Shown here in pieces: positions 37,376-45,589 of a DNA stretch of 45,589 nucleotides. The notes beneath the pieces were generated by a model that saw only the letters and a program-made list of their open reading frames with translations, had not been told where the DNA came from and did not search any database. The position numbers and the translations under genes were made by a program. The stretch comes from Thecamonas trahens ATCC 50062 (Eukaryota; Apusozoa; Apusomonadida; Apusomonadidae). Numbering within the stretch: position 1 is the stretch's first letter; each line of letters opens with the position of its first letter. The stretch lies in NCBI RefSeq assembly GCF_000142905.1, contig NW_013657626.1, positions 93,819-139,407 on the forward strand. Reading direction: 5' to 3'.

Positions 37376-40300
37376 TTAAGGGCTAGCTTGAGCTGTCCGA
37401 GTCGGAATCGGAGCACGAGTCCGAGTCGGTGAACACGGCTGATAATGTGAGGTCGGGATCCAGCGGGCCTGTGGGCGTCGACGGCGGCTGTGTGAGCTGG
37501 TCCTCGTTGCTGTGGCGGGCATGATGCTTGGCCTCGCGCTCACACTCGTGGCCAAAGTTCTGGGGCCGCGGCTTGTGAGGAATGGCAGGGAGCTTGTGGA
37601 GGGCGTGGAGCGAGAGGCTGGAGGGCAAGGGCAAGGGCGAGGCGTTGCGGGTGGGAGCTTGTCGGCGCGGACGTCAGCCACCGATTTGACTTTGCGCATC
37701 ACCTTGCGGCGACTTCCACCGTGGTCATCGCGACCCCTCTCGCTGCTCTCGCGACTGCGGTGGCGGTGGTTGTGGTTGCGAGTCGGCGACTTGGAGGCGA
37801 GGCGTGGCGAGGAAGCTGGCGAGTCGTGCGAGTGGCGCCTGCGCCTCACCTTGACTCGGACTCGGGCGATGGAGCCTGGAGAGAGGTTATGCGAATAAGC
37901 AAGGTTGGTGGCCGAGGGCGGCGAGGATGGGGCGAAGAGCTGCGACTCTGAGCTGGACGAGGAGGCGGGACCGAGCTTAGTGCGGCCCTCTGGGACCGGC
38001 GAGAGCATGGCTAGGCCCGAGCGGAACGAGGCACGGCGAGAGGCCAGATTGGGCGGCGAGAGCGAGGACGGCGCGTCAGGGCGCGGCGGGAGAGTAGCTG
38101 AGCTCGAGCGGGAGCGTGAGCGCGAGCGCGTTGATGAGCGTTTCTTGCGCGAGACCGGCGAGCGCGAGAGCGTTTCTCGCTGCGGCCCTGGCGTCGGGGT
38201 GCCCGGGTCGACGTGGATGGATGTGAGCGAGGCCGACTTGCGGCGGCTGGGGATTGTGTTCTTGCGCCCGAGAGACTCGGGCGACGGCGCGGACGCGTTG
38301 GCCTCGCGTGTTGGCGAACGGTGGGCACGGGCGAGCGAAATAGACTGGGCGCGTTGGAGCTTGGAGCGGGTGGGCGACGGCGGGACGAGCTGCTCCTGAG
38401 CCGGGCGCAAGGCGGCCGAGAGGGTGTTGCGGCGGCGCGAGGGGCGCGACGGCGACGACGATGACGACGGCGACGACGGGTCGAGGTCTTCAAGGCCAAA
38501 GGCAGCGCGATCTGCGGCCGAGAGCGAGAGAACGTGCTTGAGCTGGCGTCTGAGGAGCCTGTTTGCGCGAATGGCGGCCTCGAGCTCGCGGGCGAGCTTG
38601 TCATAGTTGGCGTGGATGCGCGAGTTGTGCGAGTCTGCGGACCGCTTCCATGAGAGAAAGTTGGAGGCGAGCGAGGAAGCGTCGGAATAGGCGTCGGCGT
38701 CGTAGTCGTCGGGCTCGGCGAGCGAGCGGGTGTGAAGAAGGTTGCGGACCTGGTCGCGGAGGGCATGAAAGTGCTTTTGCAAGACGGTAACCGAGAGGTT
38801 TGCAGCCTCGATCTGAGACTGCGAGGCTGCCAGCTGGTCTTGCAGGTGCTGGACCGACGGGCCGATGTGGCGGACAAACTGGAGGGCTTCCAAGAGGTCC
38901 TCGCGCGAGACTGAGTGCTGGGAGGCTGCAGAGAGAATGGAAGCCGCCGTCGGCGACGAGAACGAGGTGTCGAGGTTGCGGGCATTGGCGAGGGCGCCCG
39001 GGCGGATGGAGGATGTGGCTGTGGCCAGCGTCTCCATGGCCTTGACGATGGATGAAATGTCTGCGTGGTGCGCGGACTTGGTGACCTCGAGCTCCGAGGC
39101 GATGCGAGCAAGCGACGCGGCGAGGTCTTGGGTGTCCTTGGTGGCGACGTCAAGCTCTGCGTGGATGGACTTGGGGTTGTTGACGATGTCGAGGACCTCG
39201 CCGCGCTTTGCGTTGGGCGTGTCAAAGACGCGTGCGACGAGCTGGTTGTCTGCGACCTGATAGATGTGCAGCTGCTCGTCGATGCCCTTGAGGGCGACGG
39301 TGCCGAGGTCCCGGACGACGACGGGCGGGTCAAGGGTAGGAAGGAGGCCGGCAACAGCGTCGTGGACGGTCTCAGAGATGACAATTTGGCCGCCCGAGGT
39401 GACTGACTCGATGCGGGCGGCACGGTTGACGATGGGTCCAAAGTAGTCCATGCGACCGGTGATGGGGTCCGCGCGACAGGTTGGGCTTCCGCAGTGGATG
39501 CCGATGCGGACGCGGAGGCCGCGCCAGAGGAGCGATCCGTTGCTGGCGTAGGCCGGGGCACAGATGGGGATGCCCGGGGGTTTGAGGAGTGACGGCGGCC
39601 ACGGGGCGGTGAGGAGCGCGCGCTGGAGTGCGAGGGCGCACATGACGGCGTCGACCGGCGAAGAAAAGGCAACCATAAAGGCGTCACCCTCGGTCTTGAC
39701 CTCAAACCCGAGGTAGCGCGGAAGGATGGAGCGGAATATGTCGTTGTGGATCTCGAGCGAGGCGGCCATGACGGCGGCATCGGCCTCCCACAGCTCTGTC
39801 GAGTTCTGGATGTCTGTGAACATGAGGGTGACTTCCCCCGTTGGCGCTTCGACGTCCTGCTCCAGCGACTTGCGCTCTTCATCGATGCGGATGCGGACCT
39901 GGGCTTGGAGGCGCTTGAACTTCTTGGCGGTGACCTGCGACATCTCGAGCGCGGAGCGGAACTTGTCCTCTGCGGTCTTGCGCTCGTTCTGGACACGGGC
40001 GATGGTGAGCTTGGCCTCGGTGATGAGAGACTCTTTCTGGGCCACCACGTCGTCGATGCGGGCCTGAAGCGCGGCCTCGCGGCCTGCGGCGGCCTCGAGC
40101 TCGCGCTCGGCGGCCTCGAGCCGCTCGACAATCGAGACGTGCGCAGCTTCCGTGTGGTAGATCTGCGACTGGAGGCGAGATATTTCCGAGCGGGCGGTGT
40201 CGAGGAAGGCGTTGGCCTCATCGAGCTGGACCTTGAGCGTCATGGCGTAGGTGCGGGCGTCCTGGCTGGCCGACGGTGAGTCGGGCTCGGATGAGCTCTG

Positions 40301-41375
40301 TAGCGGCGAGGCAAGCGACGCGGCCGAGGTCGACACCGTGGGTGAGCCTTCGAGCGCCGAGCGGTAATTGAGCGCCATGGCCACAAAGATCTCGAGCGAG
40401 ACCTCCTCAGGCTCTGTGGCGATGAGCTCGGGCGTGAAGAGATGCGGCATGCCAAAGGCCTCGGCGAGGGCGTCGATGGCGATGTGGTAGCGCTGGCGGG
40501 CGGTGACGGCGTCGGAGAGTAGAATCTCCAGCGCAGTGTCGGCATCATCAAAGGCGGCAAGCGAGGACGACGAGTCCGAGTCGTGCATGTGCGATGGGAG
40601 TGAGGCCGAGCTCGCGGCGACAAAGACTGCCACCGGAACGCGATCGATGGTTTGTGGTGCGAGGGCGTGGACAAGGAGGAGCGCGGCGCGGCCGTCGCGC
40701 CACTGCGCGCGAAAGTTGGTCAGCGGCGGGAGAGTGACTGAGGAAGGAAAAGAAGAGAGGGAAAGGAAGGTATGCAGATGAGCAAGGAGGCGCTGGGAGA
40801 AGAGCTGCTCCGAGGCCGAGGCCGAGGCTGCTGATGCGGCCGACCGCGGCGTGGACGCACCCCACGCATGTTTCCCGCCTGTGAACAGGCGGCGCGAGTA
40901 GTAGAAGCGAGCCATCTGGAGAACGGTCCAGATGATTTTCTGGATGTCGCCGTTGAGTATTTCCAGTGGATGGGCCGAGATCGGGACGCCTGCCGAGCGG
41001 ACGAGTTTGAGACAGGTTTCCATGTTGTGCTTGCGATGGTCGTCGGTCACTGGGTTGACCACCAGTGGCGCGTCATCGTGATTGAACATATCTATCTCCT
41101 TGGGCGTGATGATCTGCGCCAGTGCCAGCAAACCCGTCGGATTCCGCAGGTCACTCAGTTCGCCCAAGTGCATGAACCGATCTTGCAGCATGTAGTTCAC
41201 CCATTCCCTGTCTCGGTGTTTCGTCATGCAGCGGGTGAGTTCGGGGTGACGCAGGGATGACGTGAGCTGAAGTGAAGGCTGACAAGAGCAAAGCGAGAGA
41301 GATGAGAGCGTACTTGCAGAGCGACTCGAGTCTGTTCACCCGCCATGCTTCTATCCATCCGTTGAACTTTTCCAT
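37376..41375 (-). CDS. Class III adenylyl cyclase fused to tandem calponin-homology domains
   Basis: Exon 1 is 41375-41314 (MEKFNGWIEAWRVNRLESLC) and exon 2 is 41207-37376, phase 2, giving 1,297 residues. Order: CH domain 1 (about 20-130: KEWVNYMLQDRF...DLRNPTGLLALAQIIT); CH domain 2 (about 155-300: FRAQWRDGRAALLLVHAL...AIDALAEAFGMPHLF); a coiled coil (about 345-470); a class III cyclase domain (about 478-673); a second coiled coil; and a basic Ser/Arg-rich tail. The cyclase domain keeps both metal aspartates (FTDIQNST and KTEGDAFMVAF), the adenine-selecting Lys (KTEGD) and Asp (DYFGPIVNRAARIES), and the transition-state Asn and Arg (NRAAR). An active homodimeric ATP cyclase is expected, making cAMP possibly on actin. 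If unspliced, ATG 41227 is the alternative start. Confidence 0.85.
41208..41313 (-). other. Predicted intron of the CH-cyclase gene
   Basis: Donor TGCAA|GTACGC and acceptor CACCGAGACAG|GGAATGG, 106 nt, phase 2. A branch-like GCATGACG lies about 20 nt before the acceptor. Splicing supplies the first helix of CH domain 1. Confidence 0.6.
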
Positions 41376-41987
41376 GGCTCGCAATCTATGTGGGCAACTG
41401 CACTACCCGCCACTGTGTGGAAGGCTGGCTCGGCAGGAGGAGGAGGAGGGGCGGGAAGAAGAAGCTCGGAGTCGAGTTGAGTGTCTTAGCGCGACCTTGG
41501 CCGGGAACTGGCAAAGACGAAGTGTTTTGGATTGGTTTGGGACTGAATCCGGTGGAGTGTTTTTTTTGAGTGGAGGGTGGGGGGAGAGAACAAATTGGCG
41601 GAAGACCGCGGTGGGGTGGTGGGAAGGAGGAAGGGGAGAAAGGAAGAGGAAGGGAGGGAGGGAGGGGGGGGAGGGAGAACGTGTGTATGTGTGGCTTTGA
41701 GTGAGTGTGGCTATGTGTGTAGAAGAGGGGATGATGTTGACGAGTGTGGTGTGGTGTAGTTTAGGATGCTGGGAGGGGAGGATGATTCAGTCATCCTTTT
41801 TTTTTTAGCCACGAACTGGCTTCCAATGCCGAGCAAGGGTTCCCCCGTGTGGCCTCCCCCTGGCAATGACCGAGCCATGTCAGCCAGCTGCCTGGCCGTC
41901 GTTCACCACACACCACCACACACCACGCACCACCACGCACCACCACCACCACACACCACGCACCACCACGCACCACCACCACACACC
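41376..41987. other. Divergent spacer, CH-cyclase / FYVE-ARM genes, with CAC repeat
   Basis: 612 bp. It holds G/A-rich sequence (41440-41700), a T run near 41796, and at about 41905-41986 a (CAC)n-type repeat of CACCACACACCACGCAC modules that ends at the FYVE-ARM ATG. No gene is recognised. Confidence 0.6.
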
Positions 41988-44606
41988 ATGTCTACCCCCT
42001 TACTCACTGCAGCACCTCCCCACAGCCACCCGCACCCGTACTGGGCAGCCGACGACTCGGCCTCGGCCTGCAGTCTCTGCTCGCGGAGCTTCTCCACCCT
42101 CAGACGACGTCACCATTGCCGCACATGCGGCCAGCTGGCCTGTGGCGCATGTGCCGCCACCTTTGCTCCGTTGCCGTGGGCGGCGAACGAGTCACCACAC
42201 AGATCGTCGCCCCTGGCATCGCCATCGTCCGTATCACCTGCGGTGGCCGGATCGACCGCGTCGACTACATCGCCGGCGTCGCAGGCATCGCGGGCATCGT
42301 CGTCGGCATCGCCGTCGCTGCTCTCGCTCTCGTCGTATCTTCCCAAGCTGCCGTCGCTTTCATCGCTCTCGCTATCGTCGGGCGGGGGCAGCGGGAGCGA
42401 GAGCGGGAGCGGGGGCGGTGCAGGGAGTGGAGGCGATGCCGGGTCGCTGGTGAGGATGTGTGATACGTGTGTGGGTGTGGTGGCGGCACTGGATGGCCTG
42501 TCAGCGGCGTCATCGACGCCCAAGAAGACGCAGGCGGCTGTGCTGCTGGCGGAGCTTGCGGCGGTCCCGCACTTTGCGTGGGTCGTCTCCAAGCTTGGCG
42601 CGGTCTCTGTCCTGGTCCATGTCCTCCTGGCGTCGTCGGACGAGCACTGCGTGGCGCATTCGGCACTGGCGCTGGCGCGAGTCTCGTACATGCACTCGAA
42701 CGCGGTGCTGATCACGGCGCTTGCACCGACGGTGTTTGGCCATCTGACGCGACTGCTGTCGACGGCGTCGCCACCGTCAGTGGCGGCCGGGTGCGTGGCG
42801 CTGAGCCACATGCTCGCCGACAAGGAGATGCGCCGCGCAGCGGCGGCTTGCGGGCTGGCGACACCGTTGCTGCTGGTGCTGGAGACGCGGGCCAGCGCGC
42901 TGCGGGCGGCGGCGTCTGCGGGCGGTAGCAGCTGCTCGCAGGAGACGGACGACTTTCTGGCATCGGTGACACTTGCGGCGCTGGGCCTGCTGCTGCACGA
43001 CCCACGGGCGCGGGCAGAGCTTGCGGGCGCTCAGGGTGGGACCGGTCTTCGTGCCTTGGTTGGAGCGCTGCAACCATCGTCTCGAGCCAGCCTAGAGCAG
43101 TCGTTCAAGCTTCTCTCTCGCGGGGCAGGCGCGCTGGCGGCGCTTGCGCGCGACGAGTCGCTGGCGATGCTGGGCGAGCTGGTTACGGCCGGGGCACTGG
43201 AGGCGCTGGGGCGGGCGCTGCATCTCGCGCTCGAGCTTCTGGGCGGGGCGCTCGCCGCCGGGCGGCGCGGCGAGCCGTACATTGCGGCACTGCGAGTGAC
43301 GACTCAGGCACTAGCCCTGCTAGCGCGGTCGCCGGTGGCGGTCTCTGCGCTGGCGGCGCTCGCCGAGTCGAGCGGTGGCGCAGCGTTCGAGTCGATGGCA
43401 TCGCCTGCAGCGATGGAGTGGTCGATGCACCACACACTGGCGCAGCTGATGGGCTTCCCGGGTGGACTTGCACACGCCACGCTGGTGCTCAACGATGACG
43501 ACCGGGCCAAGCTGGCACTAGCGGCGGAGGCGATGGTGACGCACCCGTTTGTGACAGTGCAGGTCCTTGCGCTGCTGACGTTGGCAGCGCAACAGGGCTC
43601 AGCCTTTGTCCTTCCATTTGTGCGGGTGGTGAGCCGGCTGCTGTCCGAGACCGCGCACCCTGCGGTGTTTGCGGCGGCAGCTGTGGCGCTGACAGCAATG
43701 GTTGAGCACTGCGTCTCGACCGAGATCGACGAGGACGGCGAGGCCGTGTCGGTCGGCATGCTGGCGGTCTACGGCGGGGTGCTGAGCCATCTCTCGGCGC
43801 ACCTTGTGGAGGCCGGCGAGGAGGGCTCGCCGGTCCATGCGCTGGCGCTCCTCGCATCGCTCGCATTTGAGAGTAGCGCTCGGGCGGCGATTGTGCGGAC
43901 GGCGCCGATCATGGACGGCGTGGTGGCGCTCGCGCACTCGCTGGACACGGCGCCGCCGCACACAGCGGTGCTTGCGCGAACGGTGGCGCTGTTGGGGTGC
44001 TCTGTACCGGCGGCGCTGCACCTGGTCCATGCAGGAGTGGGCGGCGACCTTGTGGAGGCTGCGGCGAGTGCGGGAGCCGGAGCGCGGGTGATGATCCTCC
44101 TTGCGCTGGCCTCGCTGCTGCACTCGGCCGGGCCGAGTGCGGATGGGCTCGAAGACGGCCTGCACCTGGTAGAGTCTGCCAGCGGACAGTGGCGCGACGG
44201 CGGCGGGCGTGACGCGCTGGATGCGGCGCCTGAACTTGCGGCGGATGTGCTCGAGACGGCGTTGCGAGCGCTGGCACACGCGCGCGACCGGGTCATCCGA
44301 GTCTTTGCGCTCGAGATTGTGGTCCTCGCGCTCGAGGCTGTCGGCGGCGAGGCTGGCCCCGAGTCGCTTGCGGCGGCAGCCAAGATGGCGCTCGGCCTCG
44401 CAGGCACGGTCTCGCGGCACGTGCTGTTTGGCGTGGGACGGGTGCTTGTGGCGACGGCGGCAAGCGGCGGGCCAGGAGAGGCCGTGCTGCGCGGCGATAG
44501 GCGGGCGGTACGGGCGGTGGATGCACTCGAGGCCTCACACTACGCTGATCTCCGCGGGCTCGGGGCCGAGCTCCGGCGGGTGGTGGAGAACGGGTGCGAA
44601 GGCTGA
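41988..44606 (+). CDS. FYVE zinc finger and armadillo-like repeat protein with interrupted FYVE domain
   Basis: An 872-residue protein. The FYVE start is YWAADDSASACSLCSRSF (WxxD motif) and RRRHHCRTCGQLACGAC (the RRHHCR phosphoinositide pocket). The last Cys pair, LVRMCDTCV, comes only after a Ser/Gly-rich insert of about 100 residues. FYVE domains bind PtdIns(3)P on endosomes. From residue about 165 to the end it is an alpha-solenoid of armadillo/HEAT type (VAHSALALARVSYMHSNAVL, VAAGCVALSHMLADKEMRRA, VHALALLASLAFESSARAAI). This suggests an endosomal scaffold. No kinase or BEACH domain is present. The upstream in-frame codons are CAC-repeat sequence, so ATG 41988 is preferred. The stop is 33 bp from that of AP2S1. 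Confidence 0.86.
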   Translation: MSTPLLTAAPPHSHPHPYWAADDSASACSLCSRSFSTLRRRHHCRTCGQLACGACAATFAPLPWAANESPHRSSPLASPSSVSPAVAGSTASTTSPASQASRASSSASPSLLSLSSYLPKLPSLSSLSLSSGGGSGSESGSGGGAGSGGDAGSLVRMCDTCVGVVAALDGLSAASSTPKKTQAAVLLAELAAVPHFAWVVSKLGAVSVLVHVLLASSDEHCVAHSALALARVSYMHSNAVLITALAPTVFGHLTRLLSTASPPSVAAGCVALSHMLADKEMRRAAAACGLATPLLLVLETRASALRAAASAGGSSCSQETDDFLASVTLAALGLLLHDPRARAELAGAQGGTGLRALVGALQPSSRASLEQSFKLLSRGAGALAALARDESLAMLGELVTAGALEALGRALHLALELLGGALAAGRRGEPYIAALRVTTQALALLARSPVAVSALAALAESSGGAAFESMASPAAMEWSMHHTLAQLMGFPGGLAHATLVLNDDDRAKLALAAEAMVTHPFVTVQVLALLTLAAQQGSAFVLPFVRVVSRLLSETAHPAVFAAAAVALTAMVEHCVSTEIDEDGEAVSVGMLAVYGGVLSHLSAHLVEAGEEGSPVHALALLASLAFESSARAAIVRTAPIMDGVVALAHSLDTAPPHTAVLARTVALLGCSVPAALHLVHAGVGGDLVEAAASAGAGARVMILLALASLLHSAGPSADGLEDGLHLVESASGQWRDGGGRDALDAAPELAADVLETALRALAHARDRVIRVFALEIVVLALEAVGGEAGPESLAAAAKMALGLAGTVSRHVLFGVGRVLVATAASGGPGEAVLRGDRRAVRAVDALEASHYADLRGLGAELRRVVENGCEG

Positions 44607-44639
44607 GGCCGAGGCCGTGGCTGTGGGGAGTTTACGTCG

Positions 44640-45575
44640 TCAGTCGAGTGACTCGAGGATGGCGAGACGTGAGAGGACGGTCTCCTTGGACGTCTCCATG
44701 ATCTCGCCGGCAAGTACGATCTCGTCGAGGACTGCGTAGCACTTCCAGAAGTTGTAGACGAGGTCGAGCTCGCAGACGTTGCCGAAAAAGGCATCCAGGG
44801 CCTCGACAAAGAAGTGAATGAGCTCGAGAGCGCGAGCTCGTTGTCCGAGACGTCAACGCATGCGACAAAGTACAGCGAGGCGTATGCGTTGTAGATGATG
44901 CGGTAGTTGGTCCACTCGAGAAAGTTGCTCATGGCCAGCGGGCGGGATGTGACAAGGCGATGGACCTCTGCCACTACCTTTGCCTTTTCCTCCTCGGCGT
45001 AGGGCGTGAACCACCGGGCCATGCGGACCTTTGCAGCTGTGTTGAACACGAGGACCCAGTGCAGCTGATGGTGGGCGGTAGAGGACCATGGATGGTGAAA
45101 GAGAGAGAAAGAGAGAGAGAGAGAGAGAGTGTGTGTATGTGTGTGAGTTGTCACCAGGTGATGGTGGTGGTCTGCTTGCCTCACGACAACACCCACCGCA
45201 GTACCCCCCCTCCCTGTTCCTCCCGTCGAGGCAACAATTCCCACCAACACCACAGGTGCCCCTCCCCCCCCCTTTCCCACCCACCTGGGATAGGGGGGGT
45301 AGTGGGCTACGGACTACGGGGGCGGGGGAGGTAGGGGAGACCACACACAGTCCGCCCTCCTGTTCCTGTCCCCCTTCCCCGCCCCTTCCCCCACCCTCTC
45401 CCTGCCCTCTCCCTGCCCCCTCCCTTCCTTCCCCGCTCTCTCCCTGCCCCCCTCCCCCTCCCCTCCTCCCTTCCCTCCCCCTGCCCGCCCTCCCGTTCAT
45501 GGAACACAACCACACACTGCCCCCTCCCCCCCTCCCCCCCCCGCCCCCACCATCCCCTCTCCCCTTGCTTACCAT
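44640..45575 (-). CDS. AP2S1: AP-2 complex sigma subunit (frameshifted, ATG-only first exon)
   Basis: The small sigma adaptin of the AP-2 clathrin adaptor, which helps bind dileucine sorting signals at the plasma membrane. Exon 1 supplies only the ATG (45575-45573), followed by GTAAGC. Exon 2 is 45064-44640, starting [19 protein letters not shown], which aligns residue for residue with the sigma-2 start. Family blocks follow: [36 protein letters not shown] and [10 protein letters not shown]. One base is missing near 44831-44834; adding one gives [20 protein letters not shown], then [20 protein letters not shown] and [20 protein letters not shown], and a stop. The total is exactly 142 residues, the length of animal AP2S1. 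The GEIMETS block and length favour sigma-2 over sigma-1. Confidence 0.9.
45065..45572 (-). other. Predicted intron of AP2S1
   Basis: 508 nt, phase 0, donor ATG|GTAAGC, acceptor CCCACCATCAG|CTGCAC. On the transcript strand it is very G-rich near its 5' half (many G4-G7 runs) and contains a CT/GT microsatellite near 45095-45140. Confidence 0.75.
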
Positions 45576-45589
45576 GGTGCGCGGTTGAT

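Noticed and set aside
37376-41227. ATG 41227 as the start of the CH-cyclase.
   Set aside because: It lies within a well-formed intron; the spliced form adds the expected first helix of the CH domain. Kept as an alternative.
1-45589. tRNA, rRNA or transposable-element genes.
   Set aside because: I saw no A/B-box pair, rRNA-like stretch, transposase, reverse transcriptase or terminal repeats. Reading by eye could miss a small RNA gene.

Overview
The window is nuclear DNA of a GC-rich, intron-poor unicellular eukaryote. The evidence is spliced genes with GT...AG introns, both-strand gene packing with very short spacers, and purely eukaryotic families: an AP-2 sigma adaptin, a Mediator-type kinase, a FYVE protein, a BLOC-2-like protein and Fanconi-pathway proteins. 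Gene content, very high G+C and Ala/Ser/Pro-rich inserts fit an apusomonad such as Thecamonas trahens. That organism call is inference; no marker gene is present to prove it.

Layout. (1) 126-8364: a TBC1D22-type Rab GAP, a GARNL3-like PH/RapGAP/CNH protein, an ankyrin-repeat protein and the snoRNP assembly factor ZNHIT6/BCD1. (2) 8588-20135: a PH-DH-PH-MORN Rho GEF, a small predicted N-myristoylated protein, a coiled-coil/WD40 protein and an LRR/IQ protein. (3) 20219-27073: HAAO of the kynurenine pathway, minisatellites and an assembly gap of 442 N, a CDK8-type kinase, a DDX20-like DEAD-box protein and a DeSI/PPPDE-PUL protein. (4) 27074-37375: a microsatellite-rich spacer with a possible tiny spliced gene, an HPS5-like gene whose first intron carries a 27-bp minisatellite, and a head-to-head pair of interstrand-crosslink-repair candidates (FIRRM/C1orf112-like and FAAP24). 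(5) 37376-45589: an adenylyl cyclase fused to two calponin-homology domains, a FYVE/armadillo protein and AP2S1.

The most useful results come from reading across frames. Four genes (GARNL3-like, Rho GEF, HPS5-like, AP2S1) are each broken by what looks like one missing base, mostly in short G/C runs. In each case a single extra base restores one continuous family-like protein; for AP2S1 it gives exactly 142 residues. A fifth case (CDK8 5' end) is possible. Consensus sequencing errors are the simplest explanation. Five genes also need a short first exon that plain open-frame reading misses. All five introns lie within the first 41 codons, and the donors are mostly GTACGT or GTACGC.

Themes: membrane traffic and endosomal identity (TBC1D22, HPS5-like, FYVE/ARM, AP2S1), small-GTPase signalling (GARNL3-like, Rho GEF), DNA repair (FIRRM/FAAP24), RNA metabolism (ZNHIT6, DDX20-like) and cAMP signalling on a probable actin-binding scaffold.
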